64,000 nucleotides of DNA from contig OZ038530.1 of assembly GCA_964036665.1 (NCBI GenBank), positions 20,172,001 through 20,236,000 of the forward strand, in the 5' to 3' direction. Each line of letters begins with the position of its first letter. The stretch's first letter is position 1. The notes beneath the pieces were generated by a model that was not told the DNA's origin, ran no database searches, and saw nothing but the letters and a program-made list of their open reading frames with translations. Positions 21,500-33,874 of the stretch are shown here, piece by piece. This DNA is from Gordius sp. MW1. Taxonomy: Eukaryota; Nematomorpha; Gordioida; Gordea; Gordiidae. The position numbers and the translations under genes were made by a program.

Positions 21500-23120
21500 G
21501 CTATTTACTTGAACTTTTAGCCATTATATTAAATTTTGAAGAAATTGGTTTTGATGGGCCCTTGATAATATAATATTAATTAAAATAGGATTCTATTGAT
21601 ATTAGTTGGTGATATAAATATCACCATACTTCAGTTTCCCCAAATTTAATAAAGTAATTGATAAAATATTTTAAGGATAATTTACAATAAATTAACATTA
21701 AAATTAGTCAACAATTTAATCATCTAGTAAACTAATCAAATGTTACACCAGTCCCCCTCCTTTCCCAAAATGTAAACCCAACTTTAAATTTAAAATAGGA
21801 ATTATTCTAAAGAATAAATTCCTAAAGGTCTGCATAAACCCCTTTTCAATAAAGTATCTAAACAAATTAAATTGAGATATTAAAAACTTTTTGCTTTGTA
21901 AGCTAGAGACCTGCCTAAAGCAGTCAAAGAGATAAGACTACACATAAAACAGGCAGGTCTTTTAAGGTAGTAGTTTCGTACAAAACATTTTAATAATTTT
22001 TTAACTGGGATATTTTTCACAAACCTTAAAATGCTTTCAATCCAATTATTAGTTAATATTGACCTTAGTTTACTGGAATTTAATGGCAACGATCAATATT
22101 TTATAAACAGCCTTGTAAATGCTATAAGATTAAGCCCATTTAAAATCAATGTTATTAAATTAATTTTTGATATTATTGTATGTCCATTTTGCCCAATGAA
22201 TTTACAAAATAATACTTATTCTACAAAATATGTTATCAACTAATAAATTACAAAATTTCTATATACACCTATGAATTTTTTAAAATTTATATATTTAAAA
22301 ACAAAAACACAATATCTTTGAAGTATCAAGATTATGAAACAAAAAGGATTTTCCTATGTAAAATGAAAGCTATGAGAATTTTTACCTTTCTCAAATAGTA
22401 AACATTTTTAATATGAATATAAAGTTTTTTACTCAATATACTTAACTATAAACTTTATAATAATGTAATTGCAACAGTAAAAGGCATTGTGTTATTAAAA
22501 TGTCTTTGCCATATAGCCTAGCTAGTCCATTTCTCACCTTGGGTACACTGTCAAGCTATTGATATTTAGGGAGAATGCTCTTATAATTCCTTGTTAGATA
22601 ACTTGCAAATTAAGAGTCAAAATTAAAATTTATCTTCTAAAATTAGTTTAATTTCAGCTTCCTAGTACATAATATATTAAGAATATATGTGTAAAATATT
22701 AGGTCATCTTTAAAGATTTTGACAAAACTCAAACATCATTCTTAAAAGCTAATAATTAAATTGTTCCTTAATTTCAAGTCCTTAGGCTGTAAAACTCCCA
22801 AAAACTTATAGTAGCCTAAACAAGGATTAGATTTTTCTGGTAAAATTATAGCAAATAAAACTTTAGCTATAATTAAAATTGCAATGAATTTACTGCACAA
22901 CTTACATATCTCTAACATTAATATAAAAAACTATACATCCGGTTTGGCATGGAATTTGATAACTTCGTATAGCCTAATCACAAGAGCTACTTAATAAAAA
23001 TTTAGCACTATAACATATTTTATAAATGGCCATTTTTAAACAAAAAAACTTTTGATTCTTTACTAGTTTTAAATACCTGTCAATATCAATGCAATAAGAA
23101 CTTTAAGCTAAATAATTGTG
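21500..23120. other. AT-rich intergenic sequence
   Basis: No exon is supported. A short dyad AGACCTGCC...GGCAGGTCT lies at 21907-21961. Small open frames at 21880-22089 (-) and 22031-22243 (+) show no recognisable domain. Confidence 0.4.
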
Positions 23121-23122
23121 AA

Positions 23123-23128
23123 TTTATT
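23123..23128 (-). terminator. Poly(A) signal of SmD1
   Basis: AATAAA on the minus strand lies about 80 bp downstream of the SmD1 stop codon. Confidence 0.55.
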
Positions 23129-23208
23129 TATATGTAATACGTTGTTGTTTATAGTCAATAAATGTACCAAATACAAAATATATACATATTTATGGCAAAT
23201 ATTTGAGA

Positions 23209-23636
23209 TCAACGCCTGGCACCTCTACCTCGTCCCCGGCCACCACGCCCTCTTCCGCGAGCAGGTCTTGCACCTCTAGCTCTAACATCCCCTCTTCGCT
23301 TCCTAGGTCCATCATCATTTAAAAGATTATCAATATTTAGAGGATCAGGTAGCACAATATATCTAATGTTATTTCCTCTAATGCTAAGAGTATCAGCAGT
23401 AATAGGTTCGTTATTTTTAATTGTGACTTTACATGCCTTTAAATGAGTGTTCATTGACATATCAACACCTATTAAAATTTAAATATATTACATGCATATA
23501 TACCAGTAATAGTTCCATGGATTTGCGTTCCATTTTTTAGTTCAATAGTCACAGTCTCGTGACTCATTTTCATAAGAAATCTAAATTAATATCTAATAAG
23601 TTATTATCATTTTAAATTCTACCGCACTAATTTCAT
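23209..23636 (-). CDS. SNRPD1: Small nuclear ribonucleoprotein SmD1
   Basis: SmD1 is one of seven Sm proteins that form the heptameric ring on U1, U2, U4 and U5 snRNA for pre-mRNA splicing. Three exons on the minus strand, 23623-23636, 23504-23580 and 23209-23468, join through GT-AG introns of 42 and 35 nt into 116 codons plus stop; human SmD1 has 119 residues. The start MKLVRFLMK and the Sm1 motif [20 protein letters not shown] (12-31) are followed by [10 protein letters not shown], Sm2 [15 protein letters not shown] (58-72) and a tail of Arg-Gly repeats. That tail is the usual site of symmetric arginine dimethylation and SMN binding. The first coding exon is only 14 nt and splits codon 5. 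All key Sm residues are present, so the gene looks functional. Confidence 0.97.
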
Positions 23637-23639
23637 GCT

Positions 23640-25395
23640 TTATAATTTCCAAATTTTGTGAGAGAGTGGCTTTTAATAGAAATTTTAATATCGCAAATTA
23701 CTAATAATAAAGGTCTAGTTCAGTCCTTTAGAGCCAGGATGTCAGGGAGGAGGGGATTAAAATATTCTCAACACTTCTATTAATATTTTTATAAAAATAA
23801 AAATTTAATTCTAAAATATACAACACTTTATTTAGATATCATTATAATTATAAAACACTATTTTTACCCTTAGAAAGTATCAATTGGAAGATAACCCCTG
23901 ACAAAATTATCATACAATATTAAATGTTTTTCACATAAGCTAATAGTCTTTTAATTGTTTATGATATATTGATATATATTAAAATGTCGCTAAATCGGGC
24001 AATTGCTCTAATTTCGACTTACAAAATGATAGGACTTTAATATACTCTATGAGCGGCAGGACTTTCAGGTTCAAATAATGCAAAGCTTCATAAAGTAAAT
24101 TTTGTCTTTAGTTTTTATGCTCTTTAAATTACTTGATTGTGACTTTGGCTCAGCCATAAAATTCTTGTAATAAACAGACAAAAAATTATAAGGGAAACCA
24201 GATCTGAAAGTTACCAGAACTTTATTTCTCGATTATAAATCTTTTATTTGGTTGTAATACAAAGCAAAATATGTTTAATGTATAGTAAACCTCCACCGAT
24301 TTATTTAAATTATTTTTACAAAAGCTTTGCCTTCTAGCAAGACGGTTTTTTGTATAAAAATGATACATTTTGCTTTTAGCCTCCAATGTTTCATCTGCAA
24401 TTGTTTGTATATTAATGTAAGCAAGAAATTTAATGTACATATAGGAGAATTAGTACATTCAGATTTTTGAAAAGAACTTAGGTCACACCCTCTGTGACAC
24501 GATCATAATAATACGACCTTTGAATTTTTAAAGAGTTGGATGTCTTGAAATTGAGTATGATTGTCGTTAAAATTTGCTCTAACTTAATAAAACCATATTA
24601 ATCCTTTTTAAATGTGACGTATAGAAACTTTGCGAAACAGCCTTAATTTAATGGTAATGACTATAATATTTTCGCAAAAAAATAAAAAAATTTACGATTT
24701 AAAACTCCGGCAAATTTAAATATATATATATATTAAGGAAAAAACTACTTTAGACTTATAGCATAGAATAGCTTGCCATGGTGGATAATTTATTACAAAT
24801 AATATAATAACAATAATAGTGGATTAAGGTGCTGAGCGACCTCATATCATGGTGGAGGCCTGGCATTACAATATAATGGGTTTAGGTTGGGCAAATTATA
24901 GCAAAATTCATGAGTGGGTCTGGAGCCTGCAGTTTGCCAAAAGGATAGAGAGTCGGCCAGATTGTTATCAAAATTTTATAAACCGACACGTACCAATGTA
25001 GCCTGTAGGTGACACAATTTGGAAGTGTTTTTAAAATCTATGAAGATAAAAATATTTTTTGTAATTAAATTTGAAAGATTGGATTTGAATAAATTAGCTA
25101 ATTTCATTCCTTCCTCTTTATTGGTTCTTGAATTATATTCGTTTGAAAAAAAATTTAAATTCCGACTTATATTACTTTATTCTTGTGGCATAAGGCCAAA
25201 TTTTGGTATATTGAATTACTCTGAACTCTTTCCCCCCCCCCTCGTGCTTACTTTAAATTTTATTACTCTTGGCACTTAGAAATTTCACTTTCAAAATTTA
25301 AATATAGTTTTATGGCTTTATACCCACGCAGAATCACGGTGATTGCAATTTTTGTTCCTCTTAGCATGATTGTTCTAATCCCCTCATTATTATTG
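23640..25395. other. AT-rich intergenic sequence upstream of SmD1
   Basis: No gene or clear repeat is seen. The SmD1 promoter must lie at the left edge; no strong TATA element at a suitable distance is visible. Confidence 0.45.
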
Positions 25396-25403
25396 TATTG
25401 TTT

Positions 25404-25575
25404 ACCACCGCGCTGTGCGCTATTATTATTATTTATCGCGTCCATGATTATTATTGTTTTTAACCACCGCGCTGTGCGCTATTATTATCATTTATCTCGC
25501 CCATCATTATTATGGTTTTCAACCACCGCGTTGTGCGCTATTATTATTATTTACACCTTTCATCATTATTATTCC
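25404..25575 (+). repeat. Minisatellite, 59-bp unit, three copies
   Basis: Units start with ACCACCGCG(C/T)TGTGCGC at 25404, 25463 and 25522, followed by TATTATTATTATTTAT-type DNA. Because 59 is not a multiple of three, the overlapping open frame (25312-25599) is not a repeat protein. Confidence 0.85.
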
Positions 25576-25579
25576 TACT

Positions 25580-27340
25580 ATTTAAAAACGAATTGTTAGT
25601 AAAGAGTCAATTATATTAAAGTCATATACCTTATTTTATTGTGTTACTGTTAATAAAGGAAATAGTGTTAATAAATCCTAGTGTTGGAGTATTAATAAAT
25701 TCCGTCCTCCCTTTTTGAGGGAGGACTATGTCAGGAAAAGATTTAATACTTATCAAATAATATAAGGGATCTCAGGGATATAATAATTCTATATTTATGT
25801 ATACTCCGTTTTTGCAATTTACATATTTTAAAATCTGTACAATTTTTCTAACATTTTAATAGTAATTTTAAATCTACTTGAGTACCTTAAAGCCTTTAAA
25901 ATTTGCCTTAAAGTTGAGTCACCTTTAGTTTACACTGAGAGCTCACGCTGCCCTAACAATTTTACTGATTTAATTTTAAAACTAAATCTTTCAATAGTTT
26001 TTTCTATTTTCCTTTCCAAAATTTCATATTATATATGGGGTGGGGGATAGTCACAAATAGCATTAATTCAGTGAAGCTATACTATAGTCATGGTCAACAT
26101 ATGTATCTCTTAATATGGGGCATACATTAAATTAATAGATAAATCTCTATTTCCTATCATCTCAAATTTATATAAGATCGAAAAGAGCGGGTTCCAATGA
26201 TAATTTTAATGCGACCCAAGATAGAGATTTGCATTTATATAATTCGTTTTGATTTTGTGATATTTTCATACAACTTGCCCTATAATTATACACAATGGGT
26301 CTGGGACCACTCTCTAAGCTCGCACTAATCTTCCAAGGTGTGGGTTTTTGGATATTTGAAATATAAAATTAACAACAATTTTAAAATTGCAACTGATCTC
26401 ATGTTTCATGGATGATTGCATGATCATTATATTATACACAGACACTACACTGCAAAGCATTTCAAGAAGGGCAAGTTTTTAATATTTGTTTTAAGATATG
26501 GTATGCAGCCACCAAATGGCTATCTTGTTGACTGCCTTTAAACTTTGTTCCTAAAATTTTATTTTGATTATTTTTACAATCGCTTAATTAGTAAATTGTC
26601 CTTTAGAAGTAAAATTCAGAGCTACTGGTAAAGTGCGTTTAAACTTAAATGCCTCTTATTAATCAATATAAAATCCATGAAAAAGGAATTAAGATTTATC
26701 CCGAAAAGGAATATTTCCAACGTCCCGGCACTAAGTTGGCGCGATAATCGTAACGAGGTTTTAAATTTTCATGGTTAACGACTATTACTTTTAGTAGAAT
26801 CACTCTACTTAAAAACCCAGGAAAATATTCTTGGTTCATTGCCCAAAGGTTTATAGTAAGTTTATAGGCGGCGTAGATCTCTTTGATTGAATGTTGATGC
26901 CACAAGATATTATTCGGGGCAGAAAATGGTGCTTCCCAGTAATTGGATTGGATGCCTCATATCAAAATGTCTTGCAGCTCTATTGTCTTAACAAAGAAAA
27001 CATTAACTCTGCAGTTTTAAAAGAGAAAATGTTCTAAATAAAAATACGTTCAACTTCGAATACAATCTTAGATCTTTTAAGGTCAGAGACGCGATAGACA
27101 GTCATCAACTAAAAAGAGTAAACAACCACGCTGCGTTGCTTGAAGCTAAGCAACCCCAATTTTATGCTCATACTTTAATGTCATACCTCACATTAATCAA
27201 GAGAAGAGTCTGGCCCGTGGGCTGGGTGTGCAGGTTCGAATTAAAACGGTATTAGTGCTAACATTTTTAAAACTAATAATTTCGGGTCTGTTTGTTCGGG
27301 CAGCTCTTATAATTTAGGCATTGTCAAGCGGACACATAGA
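25580..27340. other. AT-rich intergenic sequence, no confirmed gene
   Basis: A 69-codon minus-strand frame at 26696-26905 has mixed composition but no recognised motif or splice partners. The rest is low-complexity. Confidence 0.35.
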
Positions 27341-27425
27341 AGGGTTCGGGCGGGCAGAGCAATTATAAAATCGGACCGGGCGGGCAGAGCAATTATAAAA
27401 TTGGACCGGGCGGGGATCGGGCAGA
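27330..27425 (+). repeat. Short tandem repeat of about 32 bp
   Basis: GGGCGGGCAGAGCAATTATA occurs twice in a row, flanked by degenerate copies (GGGCAGCTCTTATAATT upstream, GGGATCGGGCAGAAAAATTT downstream). Confidence 0.7.
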
Positions 27426-27883
27426 AAAATTTTAAAATGTGTCTATTTTATTATCTGCCAGTGTAACTTGGAGGTGACACCTCTTTATTTCCGAAAATAA
27501 GCAATTTTTTTGAAGTTTTTAAATTGTTTAATTTTCTAGTGCATATTAAGATGTCCCCAAAAACTTCATATATATTGGTTAGTCGAACCGTTTGTGTTAG
27601 TCGGATTAATCTTGCTTTAGAGTCGCACTAGAACTATAAGGAGTATTGCATGACCATGGTGATACCATTTTTTACATTTAAACATTTTACTAAATTTTGC
27701 TTATTTATATGGGAAACGGAATCACTGAAAAACATAATTTTTATAGGTCTAAATATTTATGTGATCCATTAACCCTTTCTTGGCTTTAATGTTTTGAAAA
27801 ATGGTTAGGCTTATCTTATTCCAACGTCAATATTTAAACAACTTATAATTGAAATTGCCGTCCGATATATAAGTCTCTTCTTA

Positions 27884-27925
27884 AGTTCTGAAGCAATGTT
27901 TTAGTTTTGAGTTTATTACAATATA
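27884..27925 (+). repeat. 42-bp direct repeat, left copy
   Basis: It begins AGTTCTGAAGCAATGTTTTA. A copy with three differences lies at 28824-28865, directly abutting the right end of the palindrome. Confidence 0.85.
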
Positions 27926-28049
27926 CAGTTCGATACGTACGCCTGAATAAGAGACAAGTGAAAACGTAATGCGGTCAAAAACTCACGTCTGACGACCGTG
28001 CTTAGAGGTCAACACTCGGGTTGGAGGAGGTTATCTTGAAGGGTATGGT

Positions 28050-28823
28050 GTCGTGGTTGTCTCCTACGCAGTATACCATACGCGTCTCCCCCCCCACCTC
28101 TCTCTCCTCGCTTTATTATACGCGTACTAATGCCAGCTGCGCTGGCTGGTCATGCGTGAATGAACCAGTTCATCGCACGGGAGAAACAATAGTTTCTTTA
28201 TTCGCGTATTGTAACTCTGCGCGAGAGATATCCTCATGCCCATTATTATTATTATGTTTGCGCTTATCATCATTATTCCTTTTCGCTTACCGTCGCGCGC
28301 TTATGAATTAATACGATCGGATAAATACATGGAAATATGTAGTTTTCTAAATTGGAATAAATAAATATTCAGATTAAATTAAATGAAAGTAGGAAGTAAA
28401 TGATTGAGTATTAACGTAACTTAATCTTTAATATTTAACTGAAAATATATAAAAAATAAACAAAATTAGTTACGTTAATATTTTATCATTTATTGTTTCT
28501 TACCTTTAATTTATTAATACCAAAGAATAACGACATATTTCCGTGTATTTATCCGATCGTATTAATTCAAAAGCGCGCGACGGTAAGCGAAAAGAAATAA
28601 TGATGATAAGCGCAAAAAATAATAATGAATAATGCGCTTAAGAATATCTCTCGCGCAGAGTTAAAAAAAACGCGAACAAAGAAATATTAATTATCCAGTA
28701 CGATGAACTTGTTCATCCACGCATGACCTGCCAGCGCAGCTGGCATTAGTACGCGTATAATAAAGCGAGGAGAGAGAGAGGGGGGAGACGCGTATGGTAA
28801 ATTGCGTAGGAGACAACCACGAC
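28050..28823. mobile_element. Foldback-type element: 774-bp near-palindrome
   Basis: The left arm (28050 to about 28417) and right arm (about 28466 to 28823) are reverse complements through most of their length. Both carry GTCGTGGTTGTCTCCTACGC, then CCATACGCGTCTCC, a CTCTC tract, a TATACGCGTACTAATGCCAG segment, GCGCGAGAGATAT and GATCGGATAAATACA. The loop is only about 48 bp. There is no transposase; the 96-codon frame at 28021-28311 lies in one arm and is incidental. Very long arms with a tiny loop fit a foldback transposon. Terminal target duplications are not clear. Confidence 0.8.
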
Positions 28824-28865
28824 AGTTCTGAAGCGGTGTTTTAGTTTTGAGTTTATAACAATATA
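28824..28865 (+). repeat. 42-bp direct repeat, right copy
   Basis: It begins AGTTCTGAAGCGGTGTTTTA and ends at ACAATATA, the same end point as the left copy. Confidence 0.85.
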
Positions 28866-30975
28866 ATTTTTTTAATTTATATTTAAAGATTAATCATTAA
28901 TAGCCCGTCATCTCGACATAAAAATTTTATAATGATGGATTTTGTTGCCCTTTGAAAATTTTATGTCTACTTCAATACACTTAAACGGCAAACATCCATC
29001 AATACGACTCTGCGACATTTATCATTACGGCCCAACTATTTATAAAAATTAATTTGGCCATATGCTATATATAGTCAAACAGTTGAGAAATTAAAAATTC
29101 TTTTAATAGAAATAAAAGGTTGCCACCTACAGATTAAACTGGGAGACATAAAATACCCATATTTGAATTTTTTATTAAATGACAGTGATATGTAAAAAAA
29201 GATCAGATTGTAATGAAATTATTATGACCAATATTGAATCTGAAGTCTGACATTACACCAAGAGTCAAAAATTCTGGCTACTTTACCCCCTCACCGCCTA
29301 AAATTTTAACTAAAGTTTAACGTTCGTTTGGTAGGTTGGTCATACTTTTTAACATAATTTGGATAATTTCTTTCTAAACTGTATAGTGCAGTATGTCCTT
29401 TATTAAGGCAATAGAGTTGCCAGGCATTTTAACAAGCGCCATGCAATCTATGTGCCGCGAGAGTTCATCATAATTTTATTAAACATAGACACCATATATT
29501 AACATATAACAGAAATTTTTTGAGGATTTTAAAGAGGCGAGATTATAGGCTTGACACCACGGAAGATTTGAAAGCATCGACATGATGTTCTTAATGTGTC
29601 AATTTATTACCATGATATTTTAAGTTGCTATTTCTCTGTAAAATCTCTCTTTTTTCTTTTCATGAATTTTATATGAATGAATGGGCATTAGAAAATTTGA
29701 GCGCTGTACTAATAGTTCCAATATTTGTTTGTGAAAGACAATTTAATAAGTTGGTGTTAATAAATAAGTTATACAATTTTAGATTATAAGGGACAGAATC
29801 CAAAGGTAATTTATCAAGTCGAGTATTACAGCAGCTCATCTTATAACAAAAACTTAGCTCCCTGACATGTTTGCAAGATAAGGAGATAGCAAGTTTTAAC
29901 CGTCGCTTAATACATCTTGAAGCCGACCTTAAATGGTTTGGCTTATATAAATTGCTTAGCCTTGTGGTGCCCAAAGGGATTCGGGTTTCATTCAATCATA
30001 AATAGAAAGTGCATATCTAGTATGTTTTTAAAACTTTGAAAATTTTGTCAGTCCGTTAAATTCTACGTTATCTGCTAAAAGTAGGTTTTTAACAGTTTCT
30101 TGAAATTATTGATACCTTTGAGTCTCACTGTATTTCATAAAATTATGGGTCATTATTATAAATTATAAAGTCAGAATAAACCATAAAATTGTTAGCCACT
30201 ACCTGAACCGCCTGGTTTAAATATTATTTGATACATAAATTTAATGTGTCCTCCATTTTTTATTTTAAAGCCAAAGTAAATCGAAAATTAGTTTCTTTAA
30301 AGACTTATTACTATACTCATTTAAATTATCTAGCTCCACCCCTTATATTCCAGAGAGTTTTGCCTTAAAAAATTAATTATTAAAATTCACTTTACTCACT
30401 TCATTTTTCGTCGATAATTAACCCATATTGGCATAGCAATTAGAATTATGGGCTTATAATTGTAGCACCAAAAGAGTTACGACTGGCAAACAGGATCTTT
30501 CTAGTTTAACTATTGGTGACGTTCTACTTTAAGGCAAAATTTAAAGGCTAAAAAATATTATTAGATAATAGTAGAAATTTGTATTAATGAAATTTGAATA
30601 AAATTATGGTTAAGTACCTATTACTAATAAAAGAGGGGATAACAAAATTGTGATTTTAAGCTTTTTAAACCATAACAATTTACAAGCAAATAAACTGGAG
30701 ATAATATTATATCAGCTAATTTGTCTAAATATAGCTTAAAAATATATTTGAAGATTACACATTTTTTATTAATCCATAAGAAAAATGTTCCCAAAGTTGC
30801 GTCATTTATAGATTACACTAAACCTTGAAAGGCCATGATGGGCACTGTTGTTTGTATTTTCGGACATTTGGACGATTATCATTATTTTATCTATTAAAAA
30901 TATTGGCTTAAATAACCATATTAATTTTTTTTTTCAAAGTATTAGTGATCATTTGACTATCTTTATAAGTTATGA
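28866..30975. other. AT-rich intergenic sequence, one weak open frame
   Basis: A 108-codon minus-strand frame at 29669-29995 is long for this composition and uses varied codons (it contains LGTTRLSNLYKPNHL and KRRLKLAISLSCKHV). It has no recognised domain and no partner exon, so I leave it as unclassified. Confidence 0.3.
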
Positions 30976-31080
30976 ATAAGATATAAACTCTAATGTAATG
31001 TGATTATTCCACAATAATTGTTGCACCAATATTATGTTATTAACAATCAGGCTTGCATTGCAACTATATTTTTTGTAGAT

Positions 31081-32190
31081 ATGATTAAAATAGTGATTAT
31101 AACAATGCCATTAATCCTTTTTTCATATGATTCCAATTCCTTAGATAACTATACCCATTTGACAAGCTTGGTTAAAAACGCTTTTAAAGATAAAACTGAT
31201 GATATATTCAGACCTAGTTTGTTTAATTTTTCACAATCCAACAACAAATCTAAGATTTATAAACCTTTGTTTCCTCAATTAAATAGCAAACAAGATATGA
31301 AGAATTTTAGAGATCAAATAATTCAGAAAATTAGTTTATACCCTTTGAATGGACGTTTTAAGTAAGTTTATTTTTAATATGTCTATCATCTCTTGTCTCT
31401 GTGGTTTAAAGAGAAGACCCTAATGCTGGACAAGACTCTTTAGAGGGTTCGTGGAAGTATAATAAATTATTTAAAGTATTGGAAAGAAACTACGAGGATG
31501 ATGCATTTATTGCAGAGGAAATAGGTGATGAAGTCAATTCCGACGAATATGCATCTTATGATGGTGGGTCTAATACGGTAGCATAATCAAAATCCAAACT
31601 AATTTCCTTATGTTTATACTTGTAAGATAGAAGATAATGGCTTTGATATGAGATTACTAGATCAAGAACACAAGCCAGAGGAAGCCTTACCAGCCGTGGA
31701 TTTATCATATATGAAAACAAGTATAGTATATTTCTTTAAATTAATTAATTTCATCAAACTTTTAGCAACTAAACCAAAAAAATATGTTCCTTGCGAGGGA
31801 GAAATTTATAAGTCAACTTCTAAGGAAGATGACCTGACAACAGAGGAAATTGACGAAATTCTGAATAGCACAGATTTTTTAATAGATAAAGTTAATCTAG
31901 CTTCAGAAGTTACTATACCCTTTGAGATGGCAAACACGGAGGAATTTGTCCCGCCTGACTCGGATGAAACAATTAATGACGAAATAGCCAAGGAACAACT
32001 TAAAACTACATCGAGTTTTTCTGAACAAACTACAACAGAAGGTGTTAAGGATAACACCGAGGCAAATGGTGAAAATGTAGATCCATATGCGGAAAATATT
32101 AACGCAGCAGGAAATTCATTAAGTTCGCATGTTCCTATTTGGAACATTGGCTTTATCTTAATAACGTTCAAATATATGATATTTTCATAG
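31081..32190 (+). CDS. Acidic secreted or surface protein of unknown function, four exons
   Basis: Exons 31081-31361, 31412-31563, 31631-31720 and 31766-32190 join in frame to 315 codons plus stop through GT-AG introns of 50, 67 and 45 nt. The start MIKIVIITMPLILFS is a signal peptide. The body is hydrophilic, with Asp/Glu-rich stretches (AEEIGDEVNSDEYASYD, TTEEIDEILN) and a Ser/Thr-rich part (TTSSFSEQTTTEG). The last 19 residues (VPIWNIGFILITFKYMIFS) are hydrophobic right up to the stop, as in a GPI-attachment signal or tail anchor. A TATAAA lies at 30982 and AATAAA at 32234. A 3' splice-like TTTTTTGTAG just before the start codon allows an upstream untranslated exon. I recognise no family. 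Confidence 0.75.
31721..31765 (+). other. 45-nt intron that stays open when retained
   Basis: GTATAG...TTTTAG bounds 45 nt with no in-frame stop. Splicing gives ...MKTTTKPKK. Retention inserts 15 residues, a hydrophobic run containing IVYFFKLINFIKLL. The splice sites are good and the AT-rich content is intron-like, so splicing is the default reading. Confidence 0.6.
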
Positions 32191-32233
32191 TAAATATTGA
32201 TTAGACATGGTTAAAAAAATAATGGATGGATTT

Positions 32234-32239
32234 AATAAA
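32234..32239 (+). terminator. Poly(A) signal of the acidic-protein gene
   Basis: AATAAA lies 44 bp after the stop codon. Confidence 0.6.
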
Positions 32240-32379
32240 AAAATGTGTATTAATTTTGAGTTTTTATTAGTTCCTAGTTAGCAGGTAATAGAAACTTTAG
32301 ACAATTAAAAAGATCGTCAATAACACAGTATCGACTTTGTAATACCATCCCTCAACTATACCAATAATGAGAATTTCGC

Positions 32380-32999
32380 GCTCAATAATAATATGTTTTA
32401 GGTTTTTTCAAAAAAATCTCTAGTTTTTTTGAGGTTGAAGGTGTAAAAATGCCCATTTACCTTTTTTAATTTATACTTAAAGGTTCAAAGTTTAGCCTCT
32501 ATTTAAATTTATTCGCGTTTATGTGAACCTTTCCCCTTATCAAAATTTGTCCCGCTATATCTGGTAAATGAAGTACATTAGAGTACATACAAGGTATGCG
32601 ATGTTTATTATTCTTTCCCTTCACTTGCTCTCCTCCATTCTCGCCCCTTTCTTGTGTGGTTGGCTAGATATGGGGGCGGTAGTAGAAGAGAAGAAGAAAG
32701 GGAGAGAGTGATGTGCTAGTAAACATCGCGTATGTAGTATGTACTCTGATGTACTCCGTTTTCCAGATGTGGGACGAATCTTAGTAAGGGGTTCACGTAA
32801 ATGCGAATCAATTTAAAAATAGAGGTTATACATAATTTAATATACAGGAATATATTAATACTTTTCAATAAAAATTTAAAATGGCGTGGGAATTTAGTCT
32901 CAAAAAAGGTTTAAACCGGCATTTTTTACACATTTAACCTCGATAATCTAAAAAACTTGGGGTGTTGGAAATAACTAAAAACATATTATTATTGGGAGC
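32380..32999. mobile_element. TIR element with arms of about 280 bp
   Basis: GCTCAATAATAATATGTTTT at the left pairs with a CATATTATTATTGGGAGC right end. Further in, GTGTAAAAATGCCC, GAACCTTTCCCCTTA, TCTGGTAAATGAAGTACATT and GCGATGTTTA all have reverse-complement partners on the right (32700-32950). Most of the 620 bp is arm. The exact outer ends and the target duplication are not resolved. It lies 140 bp past the acidic-protein gene's poly(A) signal. Confidence 0.7.
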
Positions 33000-33287
33000 A
33001 AGAAAATGTAAGCCAGATTGCGGGGCGTTTTATTGTAGACATGTGTAATTATTATTAATAACAACATAATTAATTTGTAAAGTTTTTAAATTTATAATAT
33101 TAAACGAGTAGCCGTTGCAAACAGCGACTAATTTGTTAAAGACCATAAGATTTCAAGATAAATACTTTCATAGGACTGATCTTTATAGTTTGAATTAACG
33201 CTTAAAATTAATATTACTTTTTCTATATTCTTGTTTCTTCCCAGTATATGAATTGCTTTATTAATTCTCGAGAGTATTCCTGAAAAT

Positions 33288-33874
33288 CCCGAACGCGAGA
33301 GCATTCGTGGGGTATATCTTTACCCCAATTTTTAACTTCTTATAACTTTCAAAGTATTTTTTAAAAACCTTTCAAATTTTAAACATGTGTTTATAAAGAT
33401 CTTAAAATTGATGGTAAAAATTTTGATATGAATCTAATCGATATTACAAAACTTATTAACAAGTTTCTGGACCCCCATTTTTATTTTGGTTATTTAGACC
33501 TTCCCCTCATTTTACCTCATGACATCATATACCTTAAAATAAATAAAAAAGCGTGATTTTTTATTATAAGAATGCTCAAAATGTATTAAAAAAGCAAATT
33601 GTAAAAGATATCATCATACAAAAAATAATACATACATTTTTTCATATAAAAAAACTTAAGTAAGAGCATTCGTGGAGTAAACAGAACCCCACGAGCCAAA
33701 AAAGCTTCTATATTTTAAATATTATTGAGCCAAAACCTATGAAATTTTCACCTAACCTAGTTTGATAAAATATTAAGCTACTGACCAAATTCATTAGACT
33801 TAAATTGCGTTTTATATTTTAATTTATAATTTGCGTGGGGTTTAAAAATACCCCACGATGAATACTCTCGCGGG
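33288..33874. mobile_element. TIR element, CGCGAGAG...CTCTCGCGGG
   Basis: The left end CCCGAACGCGAGAGCATTCG followed by TGGGGTAT pairs with ATACCCCACGATGAATACTC and TCGCGGG at the right. A third inner copy (GAGCATTCGTGGAGTAAAC) lies at 33664. The interior is AT-rich without a transposase. Confidence 0.6.

Noticed and set aside
25312-25599. 95-codon open frame across the 59-bp minisatellite
   Set aside because: The repeat period is not a multiple of three and the peptide has no repeat structure.
28021-28311. 96-codon open frame
   Set aside because: Lies in one arm of the palindrome, and the other arm does not preserve it.
31806-32171. 121-codon minus-strand frame
   Set aside because: Shadow of exon 4 of the acidic-protein gene.
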